Positions 1 to 9,676 of a stretch of 59,160 nucleotides of DNA are shown here, in pieces. A model generated the notes under the pieces. It had not been told where the DNA came from. It saw only the letters and a list, made by a program, of their open reading frames with translations, and searched no databases. The DNA comes from Pseudomonas psychrophila HA-4 (GTDB taxonomy: Bacteria > Pseudomonadota > Gammaproteobacteria > Pseudomonadales > Pseudomonadaceae), in contig NZ_ALJC01000021.1 of NCBI RefSeq assembly GCF_000282975.1, forward strand, positions 1 through 59,160. The letters run 5' to 3'. The position numbers and the translations under genes were made by a program. Each line of letters opens with the position of its first letter. Within the stretch, counting starts at the first letter, position 1.

Positions 1-786
1 GGGCTGGCGGGTGTGACCGCAGCCCAAGCGCCGACGGTGCGCGAAGCGGCGCGCACGTTAATCCGCTTTGAGCCGTTGTATGGCTCAAACTATCGCGGCC
101 AATCGAGCCTGCACGAAGACGCTCAGGGCGCCTGGCTGCGTTTTTACTCCATTAGCCCGTACAACGCCTTCAACCGGTTTGTGGTGGACTCCATCATTGC
201 TGGCTGGCTGCAACAGTTGTCGTCAGTCGCCGCCCGCCCCTTGCACTGTGAACAGATCGACATCGAGTTCAGTGAGCCGGAGTATGGCGAGCACTACAGC
301 GCGCTGAGCCACGCTCTGATCAATTTCCGGGCAGAGACTAACCAGTTGCGCCTCACCCACGCGACGCTGGATCTGCGCAACCCCGTGCACTGCCCAAGCA
401 CGTGGGCGTACCTGCTGCACATGTGCGAACGCGAACTGGAACAACTGACACGCACCCGCAGCCTGCGCGAACGCATTACGCAATTGTTGGGGCCATTGCT
501 CAATGGCGGTCGAGAGCCCGACCTGGAAGAAGTGGCGGCACGTCTGAAATTGCCGACCTGGACGTTGCGTCGCAAGCTGGCGGAAGAAGGCACGCAGTTC
601 CGCGCAATTCTCAATGACACGCGGCGAGACCTCGCCATGACCTATATCCGTGATACGGAATTGGCCTTTGGCGAGATTGCTTATTTGTTGGGGTTTGCCT
701 CAGCAGAGGCGTTTCAGAGGGCCTTTAAGCGCTGGAACGCGCAGACTCCAGGAGAGTTCCGTCGTCGCCAGCGTCAATTGGCCTGA
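1..786 (+). CDS. AraC-family transcriptional regulator, 5'-truncated by window edge
   Basis: The reading frame is open from the first base, so the true start lies outside the window; a GTG at 13 is only the first internal start-like codon. About 257 residues are visible, against roughly 330-350 for the family. The C-terminal 90 residues form a double helix-turn-helix of the AraC/XylS type (LEEVAARLKLPTWTLRRKL, then GEIAYLLGFASAEAFQRAFK and a final TPGEFRR). The upstream part resembles the AraC-type arabinose-binding N-terminal domain of OruR/ArgR-like regulators. It should bind DNA and respond to a small molecule; the effector and targets are unknown and no adjacent catabolic gene is visible. 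Confidence 0.85.
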   Translation, partial: GLAGVTAAQAPTVREAARTLIRFEPLYGSNYRGQSSLHEDAQGAWLRFYSISPYNAFNRFVVDSIIAGWLQQLSSVAARPLHCEQIDIEFSEPEYGEHYSALSHALINFRAETNQLRLTHATLDLRNPVHCPSTWAYLLHMCERELEQLTRTRSLRERITQLLGPLLNGGREPDLEEVAARLKLPTWTLRRKLAEEGTQFRAILNDTRRDLAMTYIRDTELAFGEIAYLLGFASAEAFQRAFKRWNAQTPGEFRRRQRQLA

Positions 787-787
787 A

Positions 788-874
788 TCAAAGCTCAGTC
801 GCGTCGTCAGCAGGTTCTAGAGGGTCTAACTCCGATGCCTGATACTCCAGCAGTTCTTCTTGATAGTCATCCAT
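788..874 (-). CDS. 28-residue acidic micro-protein
   Basis: A short open frame reads MDDYQEELLEYQ, then an acidic tail ending in ATEL and TGA. An AGAGGA ribosome site sits about seven bases before the ATG, which is the main reason to call it. It lies downstream of, and on the same strand as, the DUF2242 lipoprotein gene, and ends two bases from the convergent AraC gene. I recall similar short peptides in other Pseudomonas genomes but cannot verify this. The function is unknown. The peptide has no membrane segment and about ten acidic residues, so it would be a soluble, strongly negative peptide if made. Confidence 0.5.
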   Translation of the reverse strand: MDDYQEELLEYQASELDPLEPADDATEL

Positions 875-1029
875 GGCTGCATCCTCTTTAGGTCTGTTCG
901 TTCACGTCATGCCTGAGTGGCGCTGGGTATGAGCTTAAGGTGCCCACATGAAGGTTAAATGACACCTTCGCGGGCACGTCTAGCACTGACTTTTAAACGT
1001 AGCAGACGGCAGAAATTTAGCACACCCCT

Positions 1030-1998
1030 TTATTTTGGTGAGACAGGCTCTACAACGGCCGGTACAGGGGTAATTGCCGAGTCAGTCGCCGGGGTCGTGG
1101 CCGGTTCTGTCTCAGGCATTGCCGCTTCAGGTTTCTTCTCGGCAGTAGGCGAAGTAGGCGTCGGTGCAGTCGCGGGCGTAGCGACGGGTGTTGTAACCGA
1201 TGGCACAGCAGGCGTAACGGGCACGGCGGGCGACACAATGGGCGTCGGGGCCGTCTGAACGTCAATCGGCATGATGGCTGGCGCTTCGGCTGGCGGCACG
1301 ACCGGCTTGGACACTTCGTGCTCTGTGGAGGTCGGCGCAACGGCTGGCGTCGCAGCGGAGGCAGGCGTAACCGGAACGACTGCAGGCGCTACCTGAGGTT
1401 TGACTGCGGCCGCCTCTGGCACACCCAGGTCAGCCTTGGGCTTTTCTACGATGTGGGCGTCTTTTTTCACTTCTTTGGGCAGGAACACTTCGACCAGAGA
1501 AAAAAAGCGATCGTAGAACTCGGGCGACGACACGGTTTCGCTGGCCACCTTGACCATCGAATCGTCAGAGGAACCAATTGGCATCGAGACCGAGCCCAGC
1601 ACACCGACCCCAAGACTTGCCGAGTTATTGACCTTCTTCAGTGCGTAACGGTCCTGCAGCGCATTGGCAAACATGGTCGCGTGGTGCGCTGAACCGCCGT
1701 CATCGGCGCACACCACGTTAAAACTGATCTCCAAATGATTCTCGCCGGTTTGCTGGAAGCTCTTATGGCCGCTGATCAGTTTGGGGTCGTTGCTGGTGAT
1801 GATGTAGCCCTGACTGAGCAATGCCCGACGCGCAGCTTCGCAAGAAGTCTTATCGGTAACCGGGTAGTTACGCGAGAACGTGCCTGAATCGTCGAAGTTT
1901 TCATGTTCGTAAATCGCTGTCTTCTTCGACGAACAACCTGCGAGGCCGGCGAGCAAAAGGGCCACTACCACGGTACGCAAGGGGAATGACTTGGGCAT
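1030..1998 (-). CDS. DUF2242 family lipoprotein
   Basis: This 322-residue protein begins with a lipoprotein signal: basic start, hydrophobic stretch and lipobox LAGC with the acylated Cys near residue 22. The folded part, residues 28 to about 185, matches my memory of the DUF2242 family of Pseudomonas lipoproteins (YEHENFDDSGTFSRNYPV near its start, and a paired-cysteine pattern). The last 130 residues are a low-complexity tail rich in Pro, Ala, Val and Thr, probably an extended periplasmic linker. The function is unknown; membrane anchoring is inferred from the lipobox. It is transcribed alone. Confidence 0.75.
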   Translation of the reverse strand: MPKSFPLRTVVVALLLAGLAGCSSKKTAIYEHENFDDSGTFSRNYPVTDKTSCEAARRALLSQGYIITSNDPKLISGHKSFQQTGENHLEISFNVVCADDGGSAHHATMFANALQDRYALKKVNNSASLGVGVLGSVSMPIGSSDDSMVKVASETVSSPEFYDRFFSLVEVFLPKEVKKDAHIVEKPKADLGVPEAAAVKPQVAPAVVPVTPASAATPAVAPTSTEHEVSKPVVPPAEAPAIMPIDVQTAPTPIVSPAVPVTPAVPSVTTPVATPATAPTPTSPTAEKKPEAAMPETEPATTPATDSAITPVPAVVEPVSPK

Positions 1999-2134
1999 TG
2001 AAAATCCTGAAGAGAACGGAACGGGGCGTATTGTGCATCAGTTCGTGATTTATGCGCGCAGTTTGATTGGATGAAAGCTCTGGCAGGCTCGTCGACCGCG
2101 CCGCGCGCAACCACACACAGGGACCAGACCTATT

Positions 2135-2554
2135 TCAATCCGCCATCGAATAGACAGTAATAGCCATATCAATCCCTAATGCCTGCATGCGCGCAAGGGT
2201 ACAAACAGAAATCGCAGACACCACATGAGCCGGTGCAGAGCCACTCCTGTAGCCAATATCGACAGTCCTCCGGGAGCAAGCCTGCCAGACAGCTCGCAAT
2301 GACTCAGGAAGCTTCTCAATGGCATCCAGCAGTGCATTTATGCTTTCTTCAGGCGTTTCGTAATGCCCAACAGGGCCAAACGCTTCAAAATTCGCGTAGT
2401 GCTCCAGGGTTTCACTACGGCCAACGGACAGACAACTGATCGGAGCATCCTGAACATGCTCAGGCGCCATAATCCGCGCCAGCGAGGTCAGCTCGATGGG
2501 AGCTGAGAGCAAAAGATCGGTGTTGATGTAATGAGTGTTTTTTTCAAAATCCAT
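2135..2554 (-). CDS. Uncharacterised protein of the 'NTDL...IGY' type
   Basis: This is about 139 residues if read from the ATG at 2554 (MDFEKNTHYINTDL). A second ATG at 2560 is equally possible, and the longest frame, from 2644, would run into a REP element, so it is unlikely. No strong ribosome site is visible. I recall proteins with an N-terminal NTDLdL motif and a C-terminal C-[ST]-x-R-x(3)-IGY-x(2)-G-x(2)-P pattern in many proteobacteria. Both are recognisable here (INTDLLLSA and CSRRTVDIGYRSGSAP). No function is known to me. It is soluble, with no signal peptide. Confidence 0.6.
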   Translation of the reverse strand: MDFEKNTHYINTDLLLSAPIELTSLARIMAPEHVQDAPISCLSVGRSETLEHYANFEAFGPVGHYETPEESINALLDAIEKLPESLRAVWQACSRRTVDIGYRSGSAPAHVVSAISVCTLARMQALGIDMAITVYSMAD

Positions 2555-2620
2555 CTGCATCGACTCAAAAAGCAGGAACGGCCAAAGGTAATACCCGTCA
2601 TTTAACGCAGAAACCGGTGA

Positions 2621-2704
2621 GAGCGGGCTTGCCCGAGATGGCATCGGCGCGATTTAACAGGGAAACCGCATCGCCTGTATCGCTGGCAAGCCGGGCTTAC
2701 ACAG
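2621..2704. repeat. REP palindrome pair
   Basis: GAGCGGGCTTGCCCGAGAT and, about 60 bases on, an inverted copy GGCAAGCCGGGCTTACAC form a Pseudomonas REP doublet. The gap between the upstream ORF and the tRNAs (2555-2894) holds this repeat and the tRNA-operon terminator; no gene was seen in it. Confidence 0.6.
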
Positions 2705-2828
2705 GTTCCTCGCTGGATTTGGTTCACATGACCGGCCAGCGTTAGGCTGCCGAGGGTGTTATGGCGCCCCATTTTCGTCAAGACGTGCTGGTGTAACCCT
2801 ATGTGTGCCTGCAGGGAATCGCAGGCAC

Positions 2829-2859
2829 AAAAAAAGCGACCCAAGGGTCGCTTTTTTTG
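2829..2859 (-). terminator. Rho-independent terminator of the tRNA operon
   Basis: AAAGCGACCC-AA-GGGTCGCTTT is a perfect stem flanked by an A run and a T run, so it could act in both directions. It lies 36 bases beyond the 3' end of the last tRNA-Asp on the minus strand. Confidence 0.9.
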
Positions 2860-2894
2860 TAGTTTCAGAGAGTTCAAGGGCTCTGAAGCAAATA

Positions 2895-2971
2895 TGGCGC
2901 AGCGGACGGGACTCGAACCCGCGACCCCCGGCGTGACAGGCCGGTATTCTAACCGACTGAACTACCGCTGC
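2895..2971 (-). tRNA. tRNA-Asp(GTC), copy 2
   Basis: The 77-base gene has anticodon GTC in CCTGTCACG, an acceptor stem GCAGCGG/CCGCTGC, a T-loop GGTTCGAGTCC and an encoded CCA end. It is identical to the upstream copy at 3073-3149. It is the third and last gene of the minus-strand tRNA operon. Confidence 0.97.
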
Positions 2972-3072
2972 GTATCGCTCGGACTTGCGTCCGTTTGAAT
3001 CTTTTAAAACCGTGATCGAAGAGCTTCGGTGCTTTTCAATCGCAAGCCAAGCTAGCCTGACTTGTACAAATA

Positions 3073-3149
3073 TGGCGCAGCGGACGGGACTCGAACCCGC
3101 GACCCCCGGCGTGACAGGCCGGTATTCTAACCGACTGAACTACCGCTGC
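3073..3149 (-). tRNA. tRNA-Asp(GTC), copy 1
   Basis: This 77-base gene has the same sequence as the downstream copy, with anticodon GTC, the T-loop GGTTCGAGTCC and an encoded CCA. It sits in the middle of the operon, 55 bases after the tRNA-Val gene. Confidence 0.97.
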
Positions 3150-3204
3150 GCGTCGGTTGGTTGCTTCATTAAAAGCGACCTTCTCTTTCGAGAAACTCAA
3201 GAAG

Positions 3205-3280
3205 TGGTGGGTGATGACGGGATCGAACCGCCGACCCTCTGCTTGTAAGGCAGATGCTCTCCCAGCTGAGCTAATCACCC
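3205..3280 (-). tRNA. tRNA-Val(TAC)
   Basis: The 76-base gene has anticodon TAC in CCTTACAAG, an acceptor stem GGGTGAT/ATCACCC and an encoded CCA. It is the first gene of a minus-strand operon with two tRNA-Asp genes. Confidence 0.97.
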
Positions 3281-3301
3281 TTTGCTTCGTTGAGGCCGCG
3301 A

Positions 3302-3330
3302 AATTTACGCACCTATCGAAGCTAAGTCAA
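3302..3330 (-). promoter_or_regulatory. Sigma70-type promoter of the Val-Asp-Asp tRNA operon
   Basis: On the minus strand TTGACT (3325-3330) and TAAATT (3302-3307) are 17 bases apart, close to the consensus. The segment after the -10 (CGCGGCC) is GC-rich, as is usual for stable-RNA promoters under stringent control. It lies about 21 bases before the tRNA-Val gene. Confidence 0.8.
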
Positions 3331-3370
3331 GGGGATTATTGAGTTTTTTCAAAAACAGAGGAAAACAGTT

Positions 3371-3440
3371 GCAAGCTTCAAGCTGCAAGTCAGGGCAAAA
3401 GCAACCAAAGACCGACGCTTACTTGCCGCTTAAAGCTTGA
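3371..3440. repeat. Imperfect inverted repeat
   Basis: GCAAGCTTCAAGCTGCAAGT is followed about 30 bases later by its near-complement ACTTGCCGCTTAAAGCTTG. It lies just past the 3' end of the SDR gene on the minus strand. It resembles the AAGCTTCAAGCTGCAAG-type dispersed repeats of pseudomonads and could also act as a transcript end. Confidence 0.45.
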
Positions 3441-3454
3441 AGCGTGCAGCTGCC

Positions 3455-4234
3455 TCATTCCCCATAAACCATTTTTTTGCTCATGCCACCGTCGACAACA
3501 AACTCCTGCCCTGTCACAAATCCGGCATTACGTGACAGCAGCCACGCGACCATGGAGGCAACGTCTTCCACGGTGCCCACACGGCCTGTGGGATGCTGCG
3601 CGTGATCAGCGTCTGTTAATGGCTCTGCACGCCTGACAGAGGGGTCACGCGCATCAATCCAACCCGGACTGACGGCATTGACCCTAATCTCCGGCCCAAG
3701 GCTAATTGCCAATGCATGGGTCAGCGCCAGCAAACCACCCTTGCTCGCCACATACGCCTCAGTATCAGGCTCTGATTGGCGGGCACGGGTAGACGCCAGA
3801 TTAACGATCGAACCGCAGTGGGCACGTAAATAAGGCGCGCAGTGCTTGGCCAACAGCATCGGCCCCGTCAGGTTGACCGCCAGCACGCGATTCCAGTGCG
3901 TCAGGTCGAGACTTTCGAGGGTCATGTTGTGCGGATCGGCAATCGCGGCATTGGACACCAGAGCGTCCAGTCGACCGAATTGACCCAGCACTTGTGCCAC
4001 GCACTGGATCACGTCCGTCTCGACCGACACATCCATGGCCACAAACCAGGCGCTATCCCCCAGCGCCTTGACCACTTTAGAGCCTCGCGCACGGTCAATG
4101 TCGGTCAGCACCACTTGCCAGCCTTCGCTGATCAGCCATGCTGCAATCCCTAGGCCAATACCCCGCGCAGCGCCTGTTACCAGGGCTACACGGCCATTGC
4201 CTTCAATCGGTGCTTGAGGAGCCCATTCGGTCAC
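3455..4234 (-). CDS. Short-chain dehydrogenase/reductase
   Basis: This is a 259-residue classical SDR. It has the cofactor loop TGAARGIG near residue 21, the variant SNAAI in place of NNAG, a catalytic Ser in VNLAST and the YVASK catalytic pair, ending in the usual [13 protein letters not shown]. An Asp at the end of the second strand (VVLTDID) suggests NAD(H) rather than NADP(H). The GTG start overlaps the metZ stop by four bases, so it is probably translated by coupling with metZ. The substrate is unknown; a direct role in methionine synthesis is not implied. Confidence 0.88.
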   Translation of the reverse strand: MTEWAPQAPIEGNGRVALVTGAARGIGLGIAAWLISEGWQVVLTDIDRARGSKVVKALGDSAWFVAMDVSVETDVIQCVAQVLGQFGRLDALVSNAAIADPHNMTLESLDLTHWNRVLAVNLTGPMLLAKHCAPYLRAHCGSIVNLASTRARQSEPDTEAYVASKGGLLALTHALAISLGPEIRVNAVSPGWIDARDPSVRRAEPLTDADHAQHPTGRVGTVEDVASMVAWLLSRNAGFVTGQEFVVDGGMSKKMVYGE

Positions 4235-5442
4235 AGTGCGGCCAAGCCTCGCGCCAGGTCTGCTTGCAGGTCAACCACATCTTCCAGACCGACCGCGATG
4301 CGGATCAGGCTGTCACGAATGCCTGCGGCTTCACGCTCTTGCGGCGCCAAACGACCATGGGAAGTGGTCCCCGGGTGGGTGATGGTAGTTTTGCTGTCGC
4401 CCAAGTTGGCTGTGATCGAGATCAGGCGCGTGGCATCGATAAAGCGCCAAGCGCCTTCTTTGCCGCCTTTAACCTCAAAACTGACCACTGCACCAAACCC
4501 GCGCTGCTGGCGTTGGGCCAAGGCATGCTGCGGATGGCTCTTTAGGCCTGCGTAATGGACTTTTTCGACGCCGTCCTGCTGCTCCAGCCACTCAGCCAGG
4601 GCTTGAGCGCTGGCGCAGTGAGCGCGCATGCGCAGGTTCAAGGTTTCCAGCCCCTTGAGGAAGATCCACGCGTTGAACGGGCTGAGGGTTGGCCCGGCTG
4701 TACGCAGAAAACCGACGACTTCTTTCATCTGCTCGTTGCGACCGGCAACCACGCCGCCCATGCAACGACCCTGGCCGTCGATGAACTTGGTGGCCGAGTG
4801 CACAACGATGTCGGCGCCCAACTTGACTGGCTGCTGCAACGCAGGCGTGCAAAAGCAGTTGTCGACCACCAGTAGGGCACCTTTGGCGTGGGCGATTTCG
4901 GCCAACGCACTGATGTCTACCAGCTCAGCCAACGGATTGGATGGAGACTCGACAAACAGCAATTTGGTGTTGGGCTTGATCGCCGAATCCCAGCCCGCTA
5001 GTTCGGCCAGAGGAACGTAATCGACCTCGACGCCGAAACGCTTGAAGTACTTTTCAAACAGGCTGATGGTCGAACCAAAGACGCTGCGCGAGACCAGAAT
5101 GTGGTCACCGGCGCTGCACAGGCTCATCACCACCGACAAAATAGCGGCCATGCCTGTTGCCGTGGCAACAGCCTGCTCTGCCCCTTCCAGTGCCGCGATG
5201 CGCTCTTCGAACGCACGCACGGTGGGGTTGGTGTAACGCGAATAAACGTTGCCTGCCACCTCACCCGAGAACCGCGCAGCTGCATCGCCAGCTGTGCGGA
5301 ACACGTAGCTTGAGGTCAGGAACATTGCATCACCGTGTTCGCCTTCTGGCGTACGGTGCTGGCCGGCACGCACAGCCAAGGTGTCGAACGCTACGCCCTC
5401 AAGGTCGCTATCCAGCCGACCGGCATCCCAATCCTGACTCAT
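4231..5442 (-). CDS. metZ: O-succinylhomoserine sulfhydrylase
   Basis: This 403-residue Cys/Met-metabolism PLP enzyme would make homocysteine directly from O-succinylhomoserine and sulfide, the usual Pseudomonas route. The PLP lysine is K219 in [10 protein letters not shown], the cofactor-ring Asp is D194 in VVDN, and the phosphate-binding YSRYTNPT is near residue 67. Length and order match MetZ rather than cystathionine gamma-synthase, although the two are close relatives. The ribosome site AAGGAGAAGG precedes the ATG. It is downstream of purF, as in other pseudomonads, and is followed by an overlapping SDR. Confidence 0.92.
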   Translation of the reverse strand: MSQDWDAGRLDSDLEGVAFDTLAVRAGQHRTPEGEHGDAMFLTSSYVFRTAGDAAARFSGEVAGNVYSRYTNPTVRAFEERIAALEGAEQAVATATGMAAILSVVMSLCSAGDHILVSRSVFGSTISLFEKYFKRFGVEVDYVPLAELAGWDSAIKPNTKLLFVESPSNPLAELVDISALAEIAHAKGALLVVDNCFCTPALQQPVKLGADIVVHSATKFIDGQGRCMGGVVAGRNEQMKEVVGFLRTAGPTLSPFNAWIFLKGLETLNLRMRAHCASAQALAEWLEQQDGVEKVHYAGLKSHPQHALAQRQQRGFGAVVSFEVKGGKEGAWRFIDATRLISITANLGDSKTTITHPGTTSHGRLAPQEREAAGIRDSLIRIAVGLEDVVDLQADLARGLAAL

Positions 5443-5503
5443 GCTGCCTTCTCCTTGCCTTGTATTGATGACGTTGTATCAGCTTGCTTTTGATAAGAGC
5501 AAT

Positions 5504-5532
5504 GCAAACCGGCCCATCAGGGCCGGTTTGTT
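5504..5532 (-). terminator. Hairpin between purF and metZ
   Basis: AAACCGGCCC-ATCA-GGGCCGGTTT is a perfect ten-base-pair stem just after purF on the minus strand. The T run that follows is short, so it may be a weak terminator or an mRNA-stabilising hairpin. Confidence 0.6.
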
Positions 5533-5538
5533 AAACGC

Positions 5539-7044
5539 TTAGTTGTTGTACAGGCCTATCGTTGCGCCGACACCCTGAGCAACCACCTTGGAGGCATCGT
5601 TGCGCGCACGCTCGATACGGTCCAGGTAGTTCTCGTCGATGTCACCCGTCACGTACTTGCCGTCGAACACTGCGCAATCGAACTTCTCGATCTTGATCTT
5701 GCCACCACCGACCGCTTCGATCAGGTCTGGCAGGTCTTGGTAGATCAGCCAATCAGCGCCGATCAAGTCAGCCACGTCCTGGGTCGTACGGTTGTGTGCG
5801 ATCAGTTCGTGGGCGCTTGGCATGTCGATGCCATATACGTTCGGGTAACGCACAGCCGGGGCTGCCGAGCAGAAGTACACATTCTTGGCACCCGCTTCGC
5901 GAGCCATTTGAATAATCTGCTTGCAGGTGGTGCCCCGTACGATCGAGTCATCGACCAGCATCACGTTCTTGCCACGGAACTCCAGTTCGATGGCATTGAG
6001 CTTCTGGCGCACGGATTTTTTACGTGCAGCCTGGCCCGGCATGATGAAGGTACGGCCGATGTAGCGATTTTTTACGAAGCCCTCGCGGAACTTGACGCCC
6101 AAGTGGTTCGCCAGTTCCAGCGCCGCAGTCCGGCTGGTGTCAGGAATCGGGATAACCACGTCGATGTCGTGATCCGGGCGCTCGCGCAGGATCTTATCAG
6201 CGAGTTTCTCGCCCATACGCAGACGCGCTTTGTAGACCGAAACGCCATCAATGATCGAGTCCGGGCGCGCCAGGTACACGTGCTCGAAGATGCACGGAGT
6301 CAGTTGCGGGTTTACTGCGCACTGACGGGTGTGCAGTTTGCCGTCTTCGGTGATGTAAACCGCTTCACCCGGTGCCAAGTCGCGAATCAGGGTGAAGCCC
6401 AGTACGTCGAGCGAAACGCTTTCGGAAGCAATCATGTACTCAACGCCTTCGTCGGTATGACGCTGGCCGAACACGATCGGACGGATGCCGTTTGGATCGC
6501 GGAAACCGACGATGCCGTAACCGGTGATCATCGCTACCACGGCATAACCGCCACGGCAGCGGTTGTGCACGTCAGTGACCGCAGCGAATACATCTTCCTC
6601 GGTCGGCTGCAATTTGCCGCGCTGCGCCAATTCATGGGCGAAGACGTTCAGCAGCACTTCCGAATCAGAGTTGGTGTTGACGTGACGCAAGTCAGATTCG
6701 TAAATCTCCTTGGCCAGTTGTTCAACGTTGGTCAGGTTGCCGTTGTGCGCCAGGGTGATGCCATACGGCGAGTTGACGTAAAACGGTTGAGCCTCAGCTG
6801 AAGTCGAGCTACCAGCAGTCGGGTAGCGCACGTGGCCAATGCCCACGTGTCCGACCAGACGCTGCATGTGACGCTGATGAAACACATCACGCACTAACCC
6901 GTTGTCCTTGCGCAGAAATAACCGGCCGTTATGGCTGGTTACAATACCGGCAGCATCCTGGCCGCGGTGCTGGAGGACGGTTAGCGCGTCATACAGCGCC
7001 TGATTGACGTTCGACTTACCGACGATACCGACGATGCCACACAT
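5539..7044 (-). CDS. purF: Amidophosphoribosyltransferase
   Basis: This enzyme transfers the glutamine amide to PRPP, the first step of purine synthesis. I read 501 residues from the ATG at 7044, because the mature enzyme needs Cys right after Met (MCGIVGIVG) and AGGGG precedes it. A longer TTG reading adds three residues. The N-terminal Ntn glutaminase has GHVRYPTAG, and the C-terminal phosphoribosyltransferase has the PRPP loop [13 protein letters not shown]. It follows cvpA by 41 bases, the conserved cvpA-purF pair. Confidence 0.97.
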   Translation of the reverse strand: MCGIVGIVGKSNVNQALYDALTVLQHRGQDAAGIVTSHNGRLFLRKDNGLVRDVFHQRHMQRLVGHVGIGHVRYPTAGSSTSAEAQPFYVNSPYGITLAHNGNLTNVEQLAKEIYESDLRHVNTNSDSEVLLNVFAHELAQRGKLQPTEEDVFAAVTDVHNRCRGGYAVVAMITGYGIVGFRDPNGIRPIVFGQRHTDEGVEYMIASESVSLDVLGFTLIRDLAPGEAVYITEDGKLHTRQCAVNPQLTPCIFEHVYLARPDSIIDGVSVYKARLRMGEKLADKILRERPDHDIDVVIPIPDTSRTAALELANHLGVKFREGFVKNRYIGRTFIMPGQAARKKSVRQKLNAIELEFRGKNVMLVDDSIVRGTTCKQIIQMAREAGAKNVYFCSAAPAVRYPNVYGIDMPSAHELIAHNRTTQDVADLIGADWLIYQDLPDLIEAVGGGKIKIEKFDCAVFDGKYVTGDIDENYLDRIERARNDASKVVAQGVGATIGLYNN

Positions 7045-7085
7045 GCGACGCAACCCCTACTTAATGGATCTGAACTGAACACCAC

Positions 7086-7643
7086 TCACTTGGGCTGGGT
7101 AGCCGGCAAGAGATGCTCCTTGAACGGAATATCAGCGGGTACGCTGATACCGCTGGCCAACCATTGACTACTCCACCCCAAAATGAGGTTTTTCGACCAA
7201 TCGGCAACCAATAGAAATTGTGGCATGAGCCTCGACTCTTGCCACCACGAGTCTTGCTGTACCGGCCCAAGGCTCAAGAGCCCGACTGCCACGACCACCA
7301 GCAGCGCGCCACGCGCAGCGCCGAAGACCATGCCAAGAAAACGATCGGTACCGGACAGGCCAGTCACGCGAATCAGTTCGCCGATAAGAAAGTTGATCAT
7401 TGCGCCGACCAGCAAGGTGGCGACAAACATGATGGTGCACCCGGCGATAACACGGGCGGAAGGTGTTTCGATGTATCCGGCGAGGTATTGGGACAGTGAA
7501 CCGCCGAACATCCAGGCGACGACTCCAGCAATGATCCAGGTGCACAGCGACAGCGCTTCTTTTACGAAGCCGCGCTTTAAACTGATCAAAGCGGAAATGG
7601 CGATAATTGCAACGATCGCCCAGTCAACCCAGGTAAATGGCAC
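7086..7643 (-). CDS. cvpA: CvpA family inner-membrane protein
   Basis: This 185-residue protein has four hydrophobic segments (about residues 6-24, 29-48, 64-86 and 102-122) and an N terminus MPFTWVDWAIVAIIA typical of CvpA. The family takes its name from colicin V production and has been linked to envelope homeostasis and bile resistance in enterobacteria; the molecular activity is unclear. The start is GTG. It lies upstream of purF and is probably co-transcribed with it. An AGGCGGCGC/GCGCCGCCT hairpin (7665-7693) sits just before the gene. Confidence 0.92.
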   Translation of the reverse strand: MPFTWVDWAIVAIIAISALISLKRGFVKEALSLCTWIIAGVVAWMFGGSLSQYLAGYIETPSARVIAGCTIMFVATLLVGAMINFLIGELIRVTGLSGTDRFLGMVFGAARGALLVVVAVGLLSLGPVQQDSWWQESRLMPQFLLVADWSKNLILGWSSQWLASGISVPADIPFKEHLLPATQPK

Positions 7644-7749
7644 AGTTCAGCCTACAGACGGATAAGGCGGCGCATTTTAGCAGAGCGCCGCCTCTCAAGT
7701 CAGGCGATTTATCAGCGCTTTGGCGATCAACTATCACCTTTTTATGCGC

Positions 7750-8385
7750 TTAACCGCGTTCAGGCTGGAAGCGCACCACAAAACCTTTGAGATTCTGCTG
7801 TTTATCGAGCACGTCACGTAGACGATCGGCCTCGGCGCGCTCAAGCAGTGGACCCACGAAAACCCGATTCATTCCGCCCGACGATCGGACGTAAGCGTTA
7901 TAACCTTGATTACGAAGGGTTTTTTGCAAGGTGTCAGCGCTGGCGCGATTGGACAGGCTCACCAACTGGATCGACCAACTGATGGGCAAACCGTTAGGGT
8001 CTACCCGCTTTTGCGTGGTATCCAGCTTGGCCGGAGCCTGCGCAACGGCTTGCGCAGGCGTGACAGCCGGCGGCTTGGTCGCCGCGACTGCAGGCTTGCT
8101 CACCACAGGAGCAACTGGCGCTGTTGCCGGTTTGTGCGGCGCCACCACTTCAGGCTCAACCGGTGGCACCGGTTCTTCGGCAATTACTTGCGGCTCAGGC
8201 ACAGGGACGGGCTCAACCTTGACCTCAGGCATTACCGGCATCTGTGGCGCCGTGGGCACATCGACCTGAATCTGGCGTTCTTCGTCCTGACGCGAAAACA
8301 GCATTGGCAGAAAGATCACCGCCAATGCGATTAACACCAGCGCACCGACCATTCGCTGCTTGAATACTTTATCCAGCAATGCCAT
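7750..8385 (-). CDS. SPOR-domain cell-division protein (DedD-like)
   Basis: The protein is 211 residues from the ATG at 8385, which has a strong GGAGGAG site; an upstream start adds seven residues. It has a short cytosolic N terminus, one membrane helix (about residues 13-30), a Pro/Val/Ala-rich periplasmic linker (40-130) and a C-terminal SPOR domain (about 135-210, starting WSIQLVSLSNRASA). SPOR domains bind denuded septal peptidoglycan, so it should localise to the division site. Its start overlaps the 3' end of folC by 17 bases, indicating coupling in an accD-folC-dedD-cvpA-purF run. Confidence 0.88.
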   Translation of the reverse strand: MALLDKVFKQRMVGALVLIALAVIFLPMLFSRQDEERQIQVDVPTAPQMPVMPEVKVEPVPVPEPQVIAEEPVPPVEPEVVAPHKPATAPVAPVVSKPAVAATKPPAVTPAQAVAQAPAKLDTTQKRVDPNGLPISWSIQLVSLSNRASADTLQKTLRNQGYNAYVRSSGGMNRVFVGPLLERAEADRLRDVLDKQQNLKGFVVRFQPERG

Positions 8386-9676
8386 TTGCAGACTCCTCCG
8401 TGGCACGCCGCTCCAGCCACTCTAGCGCCTGGGCGACACAAAAAAACGATCCAAACAACAGAATTTCATCGTGCGCCGTAGCGCGCTCGCACTGCGCCTC
8501 AAGCGCTGCATCAAGGCTGTCGTAAGACGTAACAGAAGCGTTCAAACGTTGCAACGCGGCCTGCAACTCAGCCACCGGACGCGTACGCCCGGTGTTCAGC
8601 GGCGCTACAGCCCAGTGATCAATAACGTCGGCAAACGGTGATACCACACCGTCCAAATCTTTGTCTGCCAACAGGCTAAACACCGCCAGGCGCTTGCCAG
8701 CCGCCGGACGCTGCTGCAGACGCTTCAGCAAATATTCGGCTGCATGGGGGTTATGGCCCACATCAAGCAGCAAGTTCACGGCTTTGCCGCGCCAGTTAAT
8801 CTGGCGACGATCCAGGCGACCGGTAATTTTAGTCGCCAGTAACGCCTCGACAATCTGCTCAGGTTGCCATGGCAATTCAGTCAGCGCATAAGCCTGCAGG
8901 GCCAGCGCTGCGTTCTCCATCGGCAAATCCAGCAACGGCAGGTCACGTAATTCAAGCGCCTGCCCTTTTGCGTCCCGCCCCTGCCAATGCCAAACCGAAC
9001 CGGCAAGGCTCAAATTGAAATCGCGCCCGCGAACAAAAAGCGGGCAGCCTAATTCATGAGCCTTGTCGAGCAAGGGCTGGGGTGGATTCAGATCACCACA
9101 CAGGGCAGGTTTGCCTGCGCGGAAAATTCCGGCCTTTTCATAGGCCACGGATTCACGGGTATTACCTAGGTACTCCACGTGATCCACGCCAATGCTGGTG
9201 ACCAGCGCCAGATCAGCATCGACCAAGTTGACCGCATCTAGCCGCCCACCCAATCCAACTTCCAGCACGACAACATCGAGTTGCGCACGCTCAAACAGCC
9301 AAAACGCCGCCAGTGTGCCCATTTCAAAATAAGTCAGCGAAGTGTCGCCACGCTCTGCATCCAAGGCCGCGAAAGCCTCGCAGAGCCGCTCGTCCGACAC
9401 TTCGGCACCGTCGATCTGCACACGCTCGTTGTAGCGCAGCAGGTGCGGCGAGCTATAAACCCCAACCTTGAGACCCTGCGCCCGCAGCATGGATGCCACA
9501 AACGCACAGGTAGAACCTTTGCCGTTGGTGCCCGTCACCGTCACCACCCGAGGCGCGGGCTTTTGCAAGCCCATGCGGTTCGTTACCTCTCGTGCGCGAT
9601 CCAGCCCCATGTCGATGGCAGATGGATGCAACTGTTCAAGATAGGCGAGCCACTCGCCAAGGGTGCGCGGGGTCAT
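8369..9676 (-). CDS. folC: Bifunctional folylpolyglutamate/dihydrofolate synthase
   Basis: This 435-residue Mur-ligase-family enzyme adds glutamate to folates and, in gamma-proteobacteria, also makes dihydrofolate from dihydropteroate. The ATP loop is TGTNGKGS at residues 48-55. [11 protein letters not shown] and the C-terminal segments [11 protein letters not shown] and [12 protein letters not shown] are diagnostic. The ATG overlaps the accD stop by four bases (ATGA), so translation is coupled. Confidence 0.96.
   Translation of the reverse strand: MTPRTLGEWLAYLEQLHPSAIDMGLDRAREVTNRMGLQKPAPRVVTVTGTNGKGSTCAFVASMLRAQGLKVGVYSSPHLLRYNERVQIDGAEVSDERLCEAFAALDAERGDTSLTYFEMGTLAAFWLFERAQLDVVVLEVGLGGRLDAVNLVDADLALVTSIGVDHVEYLGNTRESVAYEKAGIFRAGKPALCGDLNPPQPLLDKAHELGCPLFVRGRDFNLSLAGSVWHWQGRDAKGQALELRDLPLLDLPMENAALALQAYALTELPWQPEQIVEALLATKITGRLDRRQINWRGKAVNLLLDVGHNPHAAEYLLKRLQQRPAAGKRLAVFSLLADKDLDGVVSPFADVIDHWAVAPLNTGRTRPVAELQAALQRLNASVTSYDSLDAALEAQCERATAHDEILLFGSFFCVAQALEWLERRATEESANGIAG

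Noticed and set aside
2756..3342. Overlapping ORFs of 60-90 codons with GLEPATPGVTGRYSNRLNYRC
   Set aside because: They translate the antisense strand of the tRNA-Asp and tRNA-Val genes; this peptide is a well-known false gene product.
5737..6801. 354-codon plus-strand ORF opposite purF
   Set aside because: It lies wholly antisense to an unmistakable purF and has no family resemblance or ribosome site; typical of high-GC shadow frames.
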